Source of the DNA: Charina bottae
Taxonomy: Eukaryota > Chordata > Lepidosauria > Squamata > Charinaidae
Reading direction: 5' to 3'
DNA length: 64,000 nucleotides
Assembly: GCA_023362775.1 (NCBI GenBank)
Contig: JALMGJ010000003.1
Location: 178,689,725 to 178,753,724, forward strand
Shown here piece by piece: positions 46,489 through 57,495 of the stretch. Position 1 is the first letter of the stretch. Every line of letters starts with the position of its first letter. A program made the position numbers and the translations under genes. Below the pieces are notes generated by a model. It searched no databases and was not told where the DNA came from. It was given only the letters and a program-made list of their open reading frames with translations.

Positions 46489-47706
46489 CTACAATGCAAA
46501 TTTTTTTTTTAAAAAAATAATATTCTTTTCAGTTTGCAGAGAGAACTCTGATGCTAACTCCAAGCTTGCTAAACCTTTCCAGAAGCAGTGTAGGAACAGG
46601 GGAAGCTATTGCTGATTCTGTGATTATATCAATGTATATTATACCCCGAGGCAATTTCTTGGTACAAAGTCACTGCAATAGTCATTGCAAATGAACCGCT
46701 TAGACTGTTGAGCAGAGTGGGCATGTTTGCTAAGATTCTTACAAATGAAGCACCAAGCCTTCAGTTTGCATTACTGAAGCATTTGTATGTAAACCTGAGC
46801 ATATCCACAACCCCCTCTGATGGACAAAGTGACAAAGAGACATAATCAAATTCTCAAAACTATGTTTTGGCTTGCACTCTTTGCATATAGAGGAGAGCCA
46901 CCAGCTTCTCCAGGATTCAGCTCCTCTGAGCTATTAAATGGGAGAAAGCCTGGGGTGGCAGGTTTCATGTAGCGAAAGGAGGCTGGGCCAGTGAAATTCC
47001 AAGTGCAAACAACTTAGTGGACTACATTCTTCCACAAAAGGAGAGGTTGCAAAAACTAAATTACACAGCACAAGAAAAGCTGAAATTGGGACAAGACACA
47101 CCAAAGTGCTGATATGATATTAAGACCACAGAGAAAAATCTCTAGTAATATGAGACAAAGTTTTACTTTTGTTGCATAGTCAGGAATTCTATGATGAAGC
47201 AGCAGGTGTGGGAGTTGGAGAAGAAGGTTGAGAGAGATGGCAGATGCCAGCCAAGAGAAACCTAGAGAGAAGGAAGCTGCTCGATTACCCTTATCAGGTC
47301 TGTACAAATCCCCCCACCCTTCTGTGCTGCCTGGCCTTGACAAAACATATTGCCCAGGCAGAGAAAAAACCTGGTTCCTCAAGCTGGAAAGTCATCATCA
47401 GGAGGGAGGGAAGAGAGCCAGAGATTACACAAGTTTATTTATTTATTTCATGTCCAGATCAAACTTTACTCTGCCAAAATGTAGCCACCGCCACAGCTTT
47501 GTCATTAGCTTGCTGTAGGTCATTGACAGTACAAGTCACAATACATTACACAAGTAAGGAGCTGCTTATACACCCACAGCCAAGGTTGGAAGGCTGGTTG
47601 AGATTCTCTTGTGAGAGAGCAGGAGAACAAGCCTCAAACTGCCGCTGCCAGAACAGTTTACCTCCTTGATTAGGCATTTGATTTTGAACATTACTTTGAA
47701 TTCTTA

Positions 47707-47949
47707 AAGTAATGTTCTATAAATAAATTTATAGAAATAAATATAAATTCTTAAAGTAATGTTCTATAAATAGAACATTGCCACTCTACCTGGGCACAGA
47801 GATTTTGCTTCTATCTGTGCTCCTGCCCTCTGAAGATGCTGGCCACAGATGCTGGCGAAACGTTAGGAACCACAACTTCCAGAACACGGCCACACAGCCC
47901 GGAAGACCCACAACAGCCATCGAACTCCGGCCGTGAAAGCCTTCGACAA
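47707..47949 (+). mobile_element. Penelope-like 3' fragment with hammerhead-like core
   Basis: 15-bp flanks tactttgaattctta at 47692-47706 and 47950-47964. The fragment has CTGAAGA at 47837, GCGAAACGT downstream, and 'gaacacggccacacagcccg' and 'ccgtgaaagccttcgacaa' at the end, text I associate with reptile Penelope-like elements. The left 65 bp partly repeat the flank ('attcttaaagtaatgttctataaat' occurs twice), so the true left boundary is unclear. Confidence 0.6.
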
Positions 47950-48108
47950 TACTTTGAATTCTTACTTTGGACTGCTTAGGCTCCAAAGAATCTGTTCTTG
48001 TTTTCAAACCCTATTAATGAATGTTCAGGGGACTGGAGAGAATAAATCTCAGCAGATTATCTACATCTTTGGAGAAGTGTCAGTTTGCTATCAGGTACCT
48101 CCTAGTTT

Positions 48109-48140
48109 GAGAGCCAGTCTGGTGTAGGGGTTAAGGCATT
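48109..48140 (+). mobile_element. SINE head fragment
   Basis: 'gagagccagtctggtgtagg-ggttaaggca' is the tRNA-like start of the 51.7-kb SINE family without the body. Confidence 0.65.
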
Positions 48141-48403
48141 AGTGTTTAAAAAGTATACAAAAAATTAAACAGAAGCTTACTATTAAGAGAAATTGGATGG
48201 ATATGTTTTGTAGCTGAATTGTGGTCAGGCAAAAATATTATACTGGGACTTCTCTAAAATTAGGATTTCTAGCTTGCTTTGCACTTGCTGATCACGTTTA
48301 TCACAACACAAAATTTTATCAATCTGGAAAATCCAGAAATTTCCAGATTAATTGAAGATTTACAATTAATATGCTTCAAATCTTTAATTAACACAATTAA
48401 TGT

Positions 48404-48453
48404 GTTCCATCATTTGATGGAACCCAACAAATCTGAGTTTGTTGGGTTCCATC
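48404..48453. repeat. Overlapping perfect hairpins
   Basis: gttccatc-attt-gatggaac (48404-48423) overlaps a perfect 16-bp stem 48416-48431/48438-48453 with a 6-nt loop. The same arm can pair with either neighbour. Confidence 0.9.
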
Positions 48454-50319
48454 TGATGAAGAATCATAGCTTTAGTAGATTGAAAAGAAGAAATTCCTAG
48501 CAGTAATCAGTAACCATATCCCAGAATCTCACTCTTCTGGATACTGATCTATTCATGCCTGTTACAACAATATTTATTTGTATCGACAGTATAAGGTACA
48601 TTCTTGCAGAGGTAAGATGCCATTTACTGAGAACATTTATTGCTCTTTCTTTGCATTTCTGTTGATTGATAGGATTGGAGAAGAAATTTAAACGTAACAC
48701 AGATTATCTTTGATAGACATGAGTGTCCATGGGGGCAGGGAAAGATGAAACATGCATCTCAATATTGTGTTCTCACAATGCAGACACAAAATTGTGGAGC
48801 TTTGTCAATTAGGCATAATTATAGTAAGCTGCAGAAGCCTCTGTCAATAGATTTAGTAAACTCATTTCCCTATTACGATGCATGGAACACCAACCCAAAG
48901 ATGGACCGACATCCCAAAATGGCTTTTGGAGTATGTCATAAATATACTTAGAAATATAACATTATATAAAATACCTGGCTGAAAAGCAGCAGCTTCTGCG
49001 TAGGATTCATGAGAAATGAGTACCTAATTAATTAATTGAGTGAACCTGGCAAAGAAAGTTACTCTTACTGACCCAAAGGCAGAACAATTCAGGGTTTTTT
49101 TTAAGATTGGAACAGAGGAAAGAGGTTCCCCCTTTATCTTACAAATCCAACAATCTATATACTTTGCTAGCAACCTAGCAAGAAAGACTTGCAATATCAG
49201 TGTGAAGTAATTCTGGATGATACAGAATTCTAGAGGTTTATGAATACCTTTTATTAAAAAATGTTTAAGATCTTTTAATATAGAAAATGAATAGGTTGAA
49301 GACCCATGCAGGAAATATTAATTCCAAAGCAGCATCAATCTAACATTCCCAGATCTTACTTGCTGTTTTACTGTCTTAGTTGAAGACAATAATCACTTCC
49401 TTTGAATCATACCTATATTATGTTGTTCTAAAATAAAGCACTCTGCATCAGTATACAGTAAACAGCTGAAATTTGTAAAACCCTCTTAGTGTTTTTTTAA
49501 GTATAATTTTAACCTTTAGGCTTCAATTTACTGTACATCACTTTTCCCCACAGCCACAAGAGATGACTGCAATTTGTAAAGATATTTTCCCCAAAATAAG
49601 TTCCATTCCTGTTTTTTTTCCACTTGAACTTTACAACAAAATATTAGGTAATACAAATGAAAGGCCTAGCCCTTTAATTGGTTTTTAAAAACATCCCTTT
49701 TTAAAGACACTTCATTTCATTCAATTCTTTACCCTGGAAAAAGCAGCAGAAACCAGTGCAACCAAGTTAGAAAGAGATTCTATAGTGTCCCAGGTGCCAA
49801 ATCATCTCTTTACCTGCTTTCCTGGTTGGGCACTGGAGTTGGTGAAACAAGCTATAGAAGACCTTAAAGTCATCTCTAGTGGTATGCCAAATGTGCTATT
49901 TTGAGGAATGTTCTGGGCCCATTTTGAGGTTGGTCTATTTTTGGAACACTCAGAATGACCCAAATACTCAGAGGTCATTTCTCTGTGCAGATTTCAGTTA
50001 ATCTGATCTTGTCCTCTTTATCCTAGAAAAAAAACAACCCTATCCTAGAATTGAGTCTGTGGTGTGGGATTTAATTTGATTGCTAGATTACTAGAGGTGA
50101 CTACTGAAAAAAAAAACATTAGGACAAATGGAAAAATCAGTTATTTAACACACGTTGCATATGTTTAAGACTGTAATTTTCTATTTCAGGAATTTATTAG
50201 TATCATCTTCCAAAGTTAATTACATATATGGTGATCTTCTTTCCCTTTTCATCCCCGTGAACCCTGTAGGATATATAAACTGAGAAAACGAGAGAGACAG
50301 GAGAAAATGACCGTCCTAA

Positions 50320-50403
50320 GAACTCTGTGGCAGAGTAGTAATTTGAAACTGGCACCCTCTGGTTCTAGTTCAGCAGTCTAAGCATTATCCCACACCAGCT
50401 CAC
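50320..50403 (-). mobile_element. Decayed tRNA-like SINE fragment
   Basis: The minus strand reads 'GAGCTGGTGTGGGATAATGC' and a weak B-box region GTTTCAAATTAC. Old SINE head without a tail. Confidence 0.5.
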
Positions 50404-51716
50404 TGAAGCATGAATGAAATTAAGCCAGCCTACAAAGCAAGGCAACTATGTTTTTCTCCTTAAGGATTGGAAAGGCTGAGAGAGAAAACAAATTATGATA
50501 CATTTTTATTTCAAACATCAATATTATCAGTCTTATTACAATATTGTTTTAATCACTTCATAAAAGAAAGTATTGAAATGAATCTGTTTTTTCTCAGGAG
50601 ATTAGTCGAAATTCAAGTACAGTCTCCTTATAGTGGTTTTTATGAAATCTATATAGTGTTTGGCTGCTAGCATATAATCTAATTCAAATAACGTATTTAA
50701 TAACATAAAAACATAGGTCACCAATTTCTCTGTCCCCCATCCAAAATAAAATTTCTCCAATGTAAAGGTTTCTATCATTTATGTATACTGAGGGATTTAT
50801 TATATCCTTAGCAAGGAGTTCTCTACTGCTTATTATCTATTACGTTTTCTGTACCATATAACAGAAAAATTATCTTCTGAATACTGTTAACAAACAATGA
50901 ATAACATTTAATAATAGATGGAGTATGACACTCTTTTTTTATAATTCACTTTGAATTAAGCTGATAAATAAAATAATGAACTGCACAGTAACACTCCTCC
51001 AAATAATTTGTAGCCTTTTTTGTATTCCTTGAATAAAATTCTAGTCCTAAACAAAGCAAAATAACAATAAACCAACAGTAAAAGTAAAATAGCATAGTAA
51101 AATAATTTGTGCAAGAACACTCCTTATACATCTGTACTCGGGCTGAAATATAAATATACCACACATTCTTCTAAAATAGATTCCCTTCCTCCCTGATTTT
51201 TTTGGGGGGGGGATCTTTTCTCTTATAATTTCTATGATCTTACCTTGTAAGGTGAAAAAGCAAATAGACTTGTTTTGTAGCATAACAAGTTCATTATTCA
51301 TATCAGTTCCGCTATAGTTTATTGCAGCCGGGAACATTTAAGCTTCTTTTGGGCTTTGTGATGGCAAATGTGAGTTTGAAAATAAACAGGAGGTCTAGGA
51401 AGGAGGAGTGGTTGGCTATCACTCACCATAGGAGACTTGCAACTAGAACTTTCTATTAATATGCAAATACTTAAAGGAAATGAAATTATACAACTGAAGA
51501 ACAATGATTAATGATTGCTCAGTATAGATCTTCAAATCTATGACTTTTAGGATTTCTTATGGATTTTATACATGCTACTAAACATTATTAAGTTGTTGAC
51601 TTTGCTCTTGCTACAATCTATACATTTATACTCATTCTACAAAACAAAAAGGAACATTTGTGCTTATTGCTAAAGATTGCATGTTAAAGCAGATTTTTAA
51701 CTTATATTAACTATTA

Positions 51717-51971
51717 GAGAGCCAGTTTGGTCTAGTGGTTAAGGTGCTGGGCTAGAAACCAGGAGACTGAGAGTTCTAGTCCCGCCTTAGGCCTGAAAGC
51801 CGGCTTGGTGACCTTGGGCCAGTCACTCTCTCTCAGCCCAACTCACCTCACAGGGTTGTTGTTGTGGGGAAAATAGGAGGAGGAAGGAGTATTAGGTATG
51901 TTCGCCACCTTGAGTTATTTATAAAAATAATAAAGGCGGGATGAAAATTAAATAAATAAATAAAATAGATA
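51717..51971 (+). mobile_element. tRNA-derived SINE with L2-like tail
   Basis: Flanked by aactatta at 51709-51716 and 51972-51979. Head 'gagagccagtttggtctagt', then 'ggttctagtcccgcc'-like B-box block, 'gtgaccttgggccagtcact' and tail '(a)aaggcgggatgaaaa(ttaa)(ataa)n'. The tail resembles L2/CR1-type ends, unlike the minus-strand copies at 28 and 31 kb. Confidence 0.85.
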
Positions 51972-52071
51972 AACTATTAAACACATGTTAAGACATGAAT
52001 GAATGTCATCTCTGAAAAAGGTATTTGAGATTCTGAGGATAATAGATAGGGTGTAGTTTTGCATCTAGTAA

Positions 52072-52183
52072 TTCCTTCCTTCCTTCCTTCCTTCCTTCCT
52101 TCCTTCCTTCCTTCCTTCCTTCCTTCCTTCCTTCCTTCCTTCCTTCCTTCCATCCATCCATCCATCCATCCATCCATCCATCC
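52072..52183 (+). repeat. Compound microsatellite (TTCC)n-(CATC)n
   Basis: About 19 TTCC units (52072-52150) change abruptly to about 8 CATC units (52151-52183). Confidence 0.97.
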
Positions 52184-53220
52184 TGTTTTTCATTGGAAAG
52201 AAACCAGACGTGTCCTGTCTCTAGGATAGGCTTTACTTGAAGTTAAACATACTTGTTTAAGTTCAGCCTGTCCTCTCCCTTTTCATTTCCTTGAACACAG
52301 CAATATTTGTGATTATGACTGCAGGTAGTTTTTTTGGGGGGAGGGGGGAGAGGGGGGATTGCATACATGCATATTTATTTATTTATTTATTTTACACCAA
52401 GTTCTGGAATGAAAAATGTGATGTAACAATGAAATAAGCTGTTATAATATCTGTATTCATGCTAATTATGTAATTTAAAAAGTTATTTCCCATGAAATCT
52501 ATTATGACAAAGCTCATGTGGTCAACTAAGGCAAATAAATGTGAAAAGGAATTGGTCTTAGAAATGAGTGATTGAACATTATAGTTAATACAACCCTTTC
52601 ACCTCTTCAGAATCAATATTGTCATATGGGACCATGGAAACAATTTTATTTATAAAAATGCTCATTTCACACTGAGCTTCTACATCTGTACATATACAGC
52701 GGTTCTTCTGTTATGAAACCAAAAAGTGAAAAACCGAGGTGAGCTGTGCAGCTTGTTCTTAAATGGTATTTTGCAATTTGGAACCATGGAATCTTAGATT
52801 TTCATGGTAATCTACAAAACAATTCTGTCTGTGCTCATAACAACTTAGGGGACAGAATTGGAAAAAGGTCAACAAATGTCACTGCTTTCATCAAAGCCAC
52901 CCTCATAAAATCTATGAAAGTGAAGTGCTATGGAACACCCACACCATATTTGCAGTTTTGTTTTCAGTCATTCTATCAAAATAGATTATTTCTGGTTGGA
53001 AAAAAAATGAGGAAAGTAAAGTAAAACATGTCAGATTTCTTATACTATATGATATTGGTAAATTGGATTTCTTTTCAATGCAAAAGTGTTTTGGCAAATT
53101 GCATCTTTTACAAAGCAAAGCAAAGCATTCTCACGATGACGTGAATGCCAGGTGGCTGGACAACAGAGAAGCCTTGACGTTGTTTACATCCTCATGAGAT
53201 ATGAAGCTAGAAGGTACCAT

Positions 53221-53752
53221 TGTTATGGCTAGCAATGGAAATTTTCCCATGAGAAGATATCCTCCTGATGTCCTTCCGTGGGAAGACTTGCCAAGGCCCC
53301 CCTGAGCAAGGAGGAAGGGGAAACTCATGCTATGTGCTTTCGGCCTAATGCTTTGAGGCCTAGTGTGCGTGTCACAGCTAACTTCCAGCCAATCAGAAAG
53401 CTAGAAGAACTGAATATACAACCATGCAAAATGGTGTTCTATGTCTTCTTGATGTCTAGTGTCTTTTAGCCATGTAGTTCTTCACGTGTTCACTTCCCGT
53501 GGACTGGGCAGAGTGAGCTATGCCTGGCTTTGGGTATAGGCCATGGCAGGAACTCTGGCCCTGGGATCAATACACGGAACTCTGCTTATAAGTTCAAGAT
53601 TTTGTTTTTCCTTTTACAATGATGTATCCTGTATATTCATCTTTTTCATATTTGCGATAATGTGATTGTATCTGCATTATTGCCTTATGCCTATCAGTAA
53701 ACACTGTTGGCCCTAACAAGCTGCATTCTTGTCTGTTTATTCTCAAGCCTCA
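53221..53752 (+). mobile_element. Possible solo LTR
   Basis: Begins TGTTATGG and ends CCTCA. It has a CCAATCAG box, a TATA-like 'gaatatacaa' about 23 bp later, and a U5-like 'tgtttattctcaagcctca' end. No matching target duplication was found (accat versus gttt), so the boundaries are tentative. Confidence 0.35.
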
Positions 53753-54017
53753 GTTTTTCCCCTTTAAGCCAGCATATACCCCATCAAAACATGCCAATTT
53801 TATTTGGATGGTCTGTGAACTGCCATTATGAACTGTGCATATAGCACAATGAAAATTGGTCTGGATGCAGCCAAAGTTATTCAGACTGTTCCCCATTAAA
53901 AGCTCTTTTAATATTACGAAATATTACCCTTGCTTTATATTTCCAGGATTCCCATTAAAGTGGCTATCTATTTGATATTCCACTACTTTCTTAAGTTAAA
54001 CCTGCTTTAGGTTTAAA

Positions 54018-54318
54018 CATCATCCCTCCTGAGGTGAGGTTAGCCCCAGTCCTTATGGCCTTCTGGAAAGCTCTCAAAATGTGTTTTTTTCAGGAAGCCT
54101 GGGGATCCCTTGTTAAGAGGGAGCCTGCATGCTGGTTATATGGTATGTAACATCTTCCCTCTCATGGTCTTGTTTTATCTATTCTTATTGTTTTAACAGG
54201 TTTGTAAAATGTTTTAATTCCGGTTTTATTGTACACCACCCAGTCACTTCTGGTGAGATAGGCGGCCATATAAATTTGACAAAGAAACAAACAAACAAAC
54301 AAATAAATAAATAAAATG
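54018..54318 (+). mobile_element. 5'-truncated L2
   Basis: 'cctcctgaggtgaggttagccccagt' reads as the L2 ORF2 end (PPEVRLAP). It is followed by the 3' hairpin 'accacccagtcacttctggtgagataggcgg' and an (AAAC)n(AAAT)n tail. Confidence 0.85.
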
Positions 54319-54771
54319 TGTCTATTTTGTTTTTGTATATTCACATTCAACTAATATTTTTTGTTTTTGTTCTGAGCTTAGATTATAAGCACAATAAATA
54401 AATAAATACTTTAATAATAATATACTTTAAATCCAGTTGATTCTTTATATATTGACAAATTAATTTCCATAGCCAAGAAATATTAGTCAACCTAATTTAT
54501 TAACTGGAGTTCTTTGTAAACCCCTTTTCAAAGTAAGTTTCCAAGACAACTTATGCTAAAAGAAATGTATATTATAATGTAAAGTAGAATTTAAAACCCA
54601 ACAAGGCATGTTAACAAAATAAAAATCATTTTCAGTAGGAATAGGAAGGGAGGTAGATTTTTCTGGAGAAAGAATTCCATTGTATTATGCCATCACTGAA
54701 TCAGCTTTGTCCCTGATAACTATGTAGCTTTGCCATCATTAGGGACATCAGACAGAAAACAACCTGATTCA

Positions 54772-54860
54772 ACAAATTTATTTATTTATTTATTTAATTT
54801 ATCCCCACCCATCTCCCCGAATAGGGGACTCTGGGCGGTTTACAAAATAGCAAAGGTTAA
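54772..54860 (-). mobile_element. L2 3'-end fragment
   Basis: (TTTA)n then 'cccacccatctccccgaataggggactctgggcggtttac'. Confidence 0.85.
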
Positions 54861-55656
54861 AATCTATACATGAAATTACAATAAAACAATAAATAGATAG
54901 AATAAGTAATTACTTATACTAAGAGCTTTAAAATAGGACTTCACCTATCTGACAGCATATAAGAAAACTACAACAAACTCTAAGAGAGGTAAAACAACAG
55001 AAGCAACTAAAATTTACCCCTATCATTAGAATGACTTAAAATTCTACACTCAACCATTACAGTTGGCCTCAGTGAGATTTAAGATGCATTGCTGTACAAA
55101 GTACCTCAAATTATAGCAGGAAATAATGCCACATGTCATTAGTGGAAACAGGCTTTGTACTCAAGCCAGAGGGGGAGACGAATACAATTTTATTTCTGGA
55201 TGTAAAAGGCAATATGGATTAATCTGGGTAAATGAGGCAACAAGATTCAAGGAAAACAAGTCAGGAAAAATATGCAAAGTGTGATTTCTGGAATTCCCCC
55301 CCCCCCAATTCCTTAGTAATAGGTCTACTCTGAGTCACATGACCAAGAAGAAAGAGGGAGGGGATTTAGAATGGAGGAGTCAGCAACATGAAAGATGCCA
55401 CCAAATTGCCTCTCCCACTGCAAGCCCCAGACAGATCCATTGAAGTCCATCTTTCTTTTTGCTGGTTTGTCCCCCAATGACAAATTTGGTCCCATTCAGT
55501 TTTTAGAGTGTTATCCTGCTGACAGGCAGAAAGACAGATGGACACGTTGGGCTGGAAAAAATAACAAGGTCAGGAAAACACACATGGCTTCTTTCCAAGC
55601 CTTTTACCAGCAGTGGCCATAAGAGGCTTCTGCATTTTCTTTGGTGTAACGAATTA

Positions 55657-56100
55657 CAGGTAGTCCTTGACTTACAACCACAATTGGGACCAGAATTTCC
55701 ATAGCTAAGTGATGTGGTTGTAAAGTGAGACGTCATGTGACCGCAGCGCTTAGCAACGGCAATCCCAACAATCCCCTTTGCTGTCGTTAAGCGAATTTCA
55801 CCGGTTGTTAGCTGAGGACCCAACCCAACCCAGCCCAATCCAAGCCATTCCGGCCTTGGTCCCTCCCAGCCCCGAGCCTCTTAAGGTAAGGGACTGCCTC
55901 CAACTCCCCCACCCGCTTATCTCCCCCCGAATCTCTGCTCTTTTGGCTGCCCTGCACCCTGCCTTGCAGGGTGGCAAGAAGCCCCTGAGCCAAAGCACAG
56001 AGTGAAGCCTCAGCCGCCCCAGCCTGCAAGCGCAGATTTCCGAAGGGTCAGGGAGGCACATGTTGGAAACATTTGCCGGAGAAGCTGGGTCTGAAAAGGA
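55657..56100 (+). mobile_element. Tigger/pogo-like MITE left half with non-family GC-rich sequence
   Basis: TA then caggtagtccttgacttaca and the family body to about 55815. A C-rich run (acccaacccaacccagccc) and about 250 bp of GC-rich sequence follow, not shared with the other copies. The right terminus is missing. Confidence 0.6.
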
Positions 56101-56261
56101 GACAGCAAAGGCAGCGAGGCGCTTCTGCTTTATATATTCTGTCACAATGTTAACTTTAGGCACATACAAATTAACTCTTAAAAATGTTTTGCATAGTCCT
56201 TACAGGCAAATTATAAAATAATCTCTCCTATTAAGCAATTGGTATGCTATTAAGCAACCCC

Positions 56262-56321
56262 CAGAATTCCCCAACCAGTTGAAGTCCACACATCTTACAG
56301 CTGCTGAAGTTGAGAAACACT
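56262..56321 (+). mobile_element. Fragment of palindromic hAT MITE
   Basis: 'agaattccccaacca' plus 'ttgaagtccacacatctta' and terminal gagaaacactg; the central part is collapsed. Confidence 0.6.
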
Positions 56322-57218
56322 GCACTAATCCAACTAATAAATGCAGTCACAGACTTACTCAGGATTGGGACGAAACCAAACTAGGAAAACCAACTCCATT
56401 CGGTTGTTAAACTTTTGTAAGAATTTTCAGCGGAAGTTACAAATTCCTGAAACATCTTTCTTCCATGCTCTGGCTAGAAAACCAATTCCATGGCTTGTGT
56501 GTCACTCCTTGTTTTCTCCCTCACATCAGTTTTTTCAAAATTGTTTAGCATCTTGCCTGATGAAGAATGCTGTGGATTTTGAAAGCCTGTCACTCTTTTT
56601 GTGAAACTGAGTTTTTTGAAATTTTTCAGAAGTCCTGCTTGGTAATTTTGACGTTTTGTAAAGCTAACAGACACTTTCAAACCATCTGACTCTGGCTTCC
56701 ATTTCTTATTCTAACTCCTTTCTATACATTTAATATATAATCCAACTATTTAAGATTTTTCCTTGCCTGGATATAATGCTCATACAGTATATATTTATTT
56801 CCTTTCTTATCATTTTGCATAAACATAATAGAAAATACTACATATTTAGTTCATCCTCTGTGTTAGTGATATGCACTGACGGATATACTGATAGCCCAGT
56901 AGACCAGGGCATAAGAATAAGAATAATCACACGGACTAACCCCAAATTACTTTGGTGGAGGCTTGGGGCTTGGCGATTTGACAGCCCCGAATTTAGAGCT
57001 GAGTAAGACCACAAAGAACTGGATGTCATCCCTTTGAGCTAAGGCAGCAGAGGGCTTGTAGGGGTCCCTTGGTATGAATGTGGACCCCCCCTGGGTGAGA
57101 GACGAGGAGGGGGGAGCCAAGATTGTATGAGTGTGGAAGAGTACCCCCTGGGTGAGAGTCAGGTGGGGTAGGAGTGACTGTTTGTAACTCTCCCTGACCA
57201 GTGAGAGAAGTTGAGGGG

Positions 57219-57405
57219 ATATCTAAATTACTAAGACCAAAGATAAATCGGAAGTTGATCAATTTGTATGTTTCATCTTTCTCTTTTTCTATTTACTTTA
57301 CTACACTTTTTCTTTTCTTTCTTTGATTTGTATTTCTATTTCTTTTTCCTTTTCAAGCTTTTATCTATGTATATTTAAAATTCAATAAAATATATTTTAA
57401 AAAAA
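57219..57405 (+). mobile_element. L1-like 3' end inserted in L2 copy 2
   Basis: Flanked by gagagaagttgagggg at 57203-57218 and 57406-57421 (16 bp, perfect). It ends AATTCAATAAAAT plus A-rich tail. Same family as 6701-7091. Copy 1 has only one copy of the target, so it serves as the empty site. Confidence 0.92.
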
Positions 57406-57495
57406 GAGAGAAGTTGAGGGGGAGGTACAGGGTGTGAGCGGGGTGGTGCTAGACCCTACCAGTGCCGAGAGCGAGAGCTGGTGCACTAGGGGGTC

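Noticed and set aside
46257..46499. Minus-strand frame starting MHCRFLKMNG over exon A
   Set aside because: It is a different reading frame from the spliced one; the frame continuous with exon B starts V-P-Q-D-E-W.
51977..52177. Open frame with WMDG and KEGR repeats
   Set aside because: It is the translation of the TTCC/CATC microsatellite.
53221..53752. Calling this LTR firmly
   Set aside because: No target duplication at the proposed ends; kept only as a low-confidence feature.
55778..56169. GC-rich frames near 55.8-56.1 kb as a captured gene exon
   Set aside because: Low-complexity text with no domain I recognise; left as non-family sequence in a MITE.
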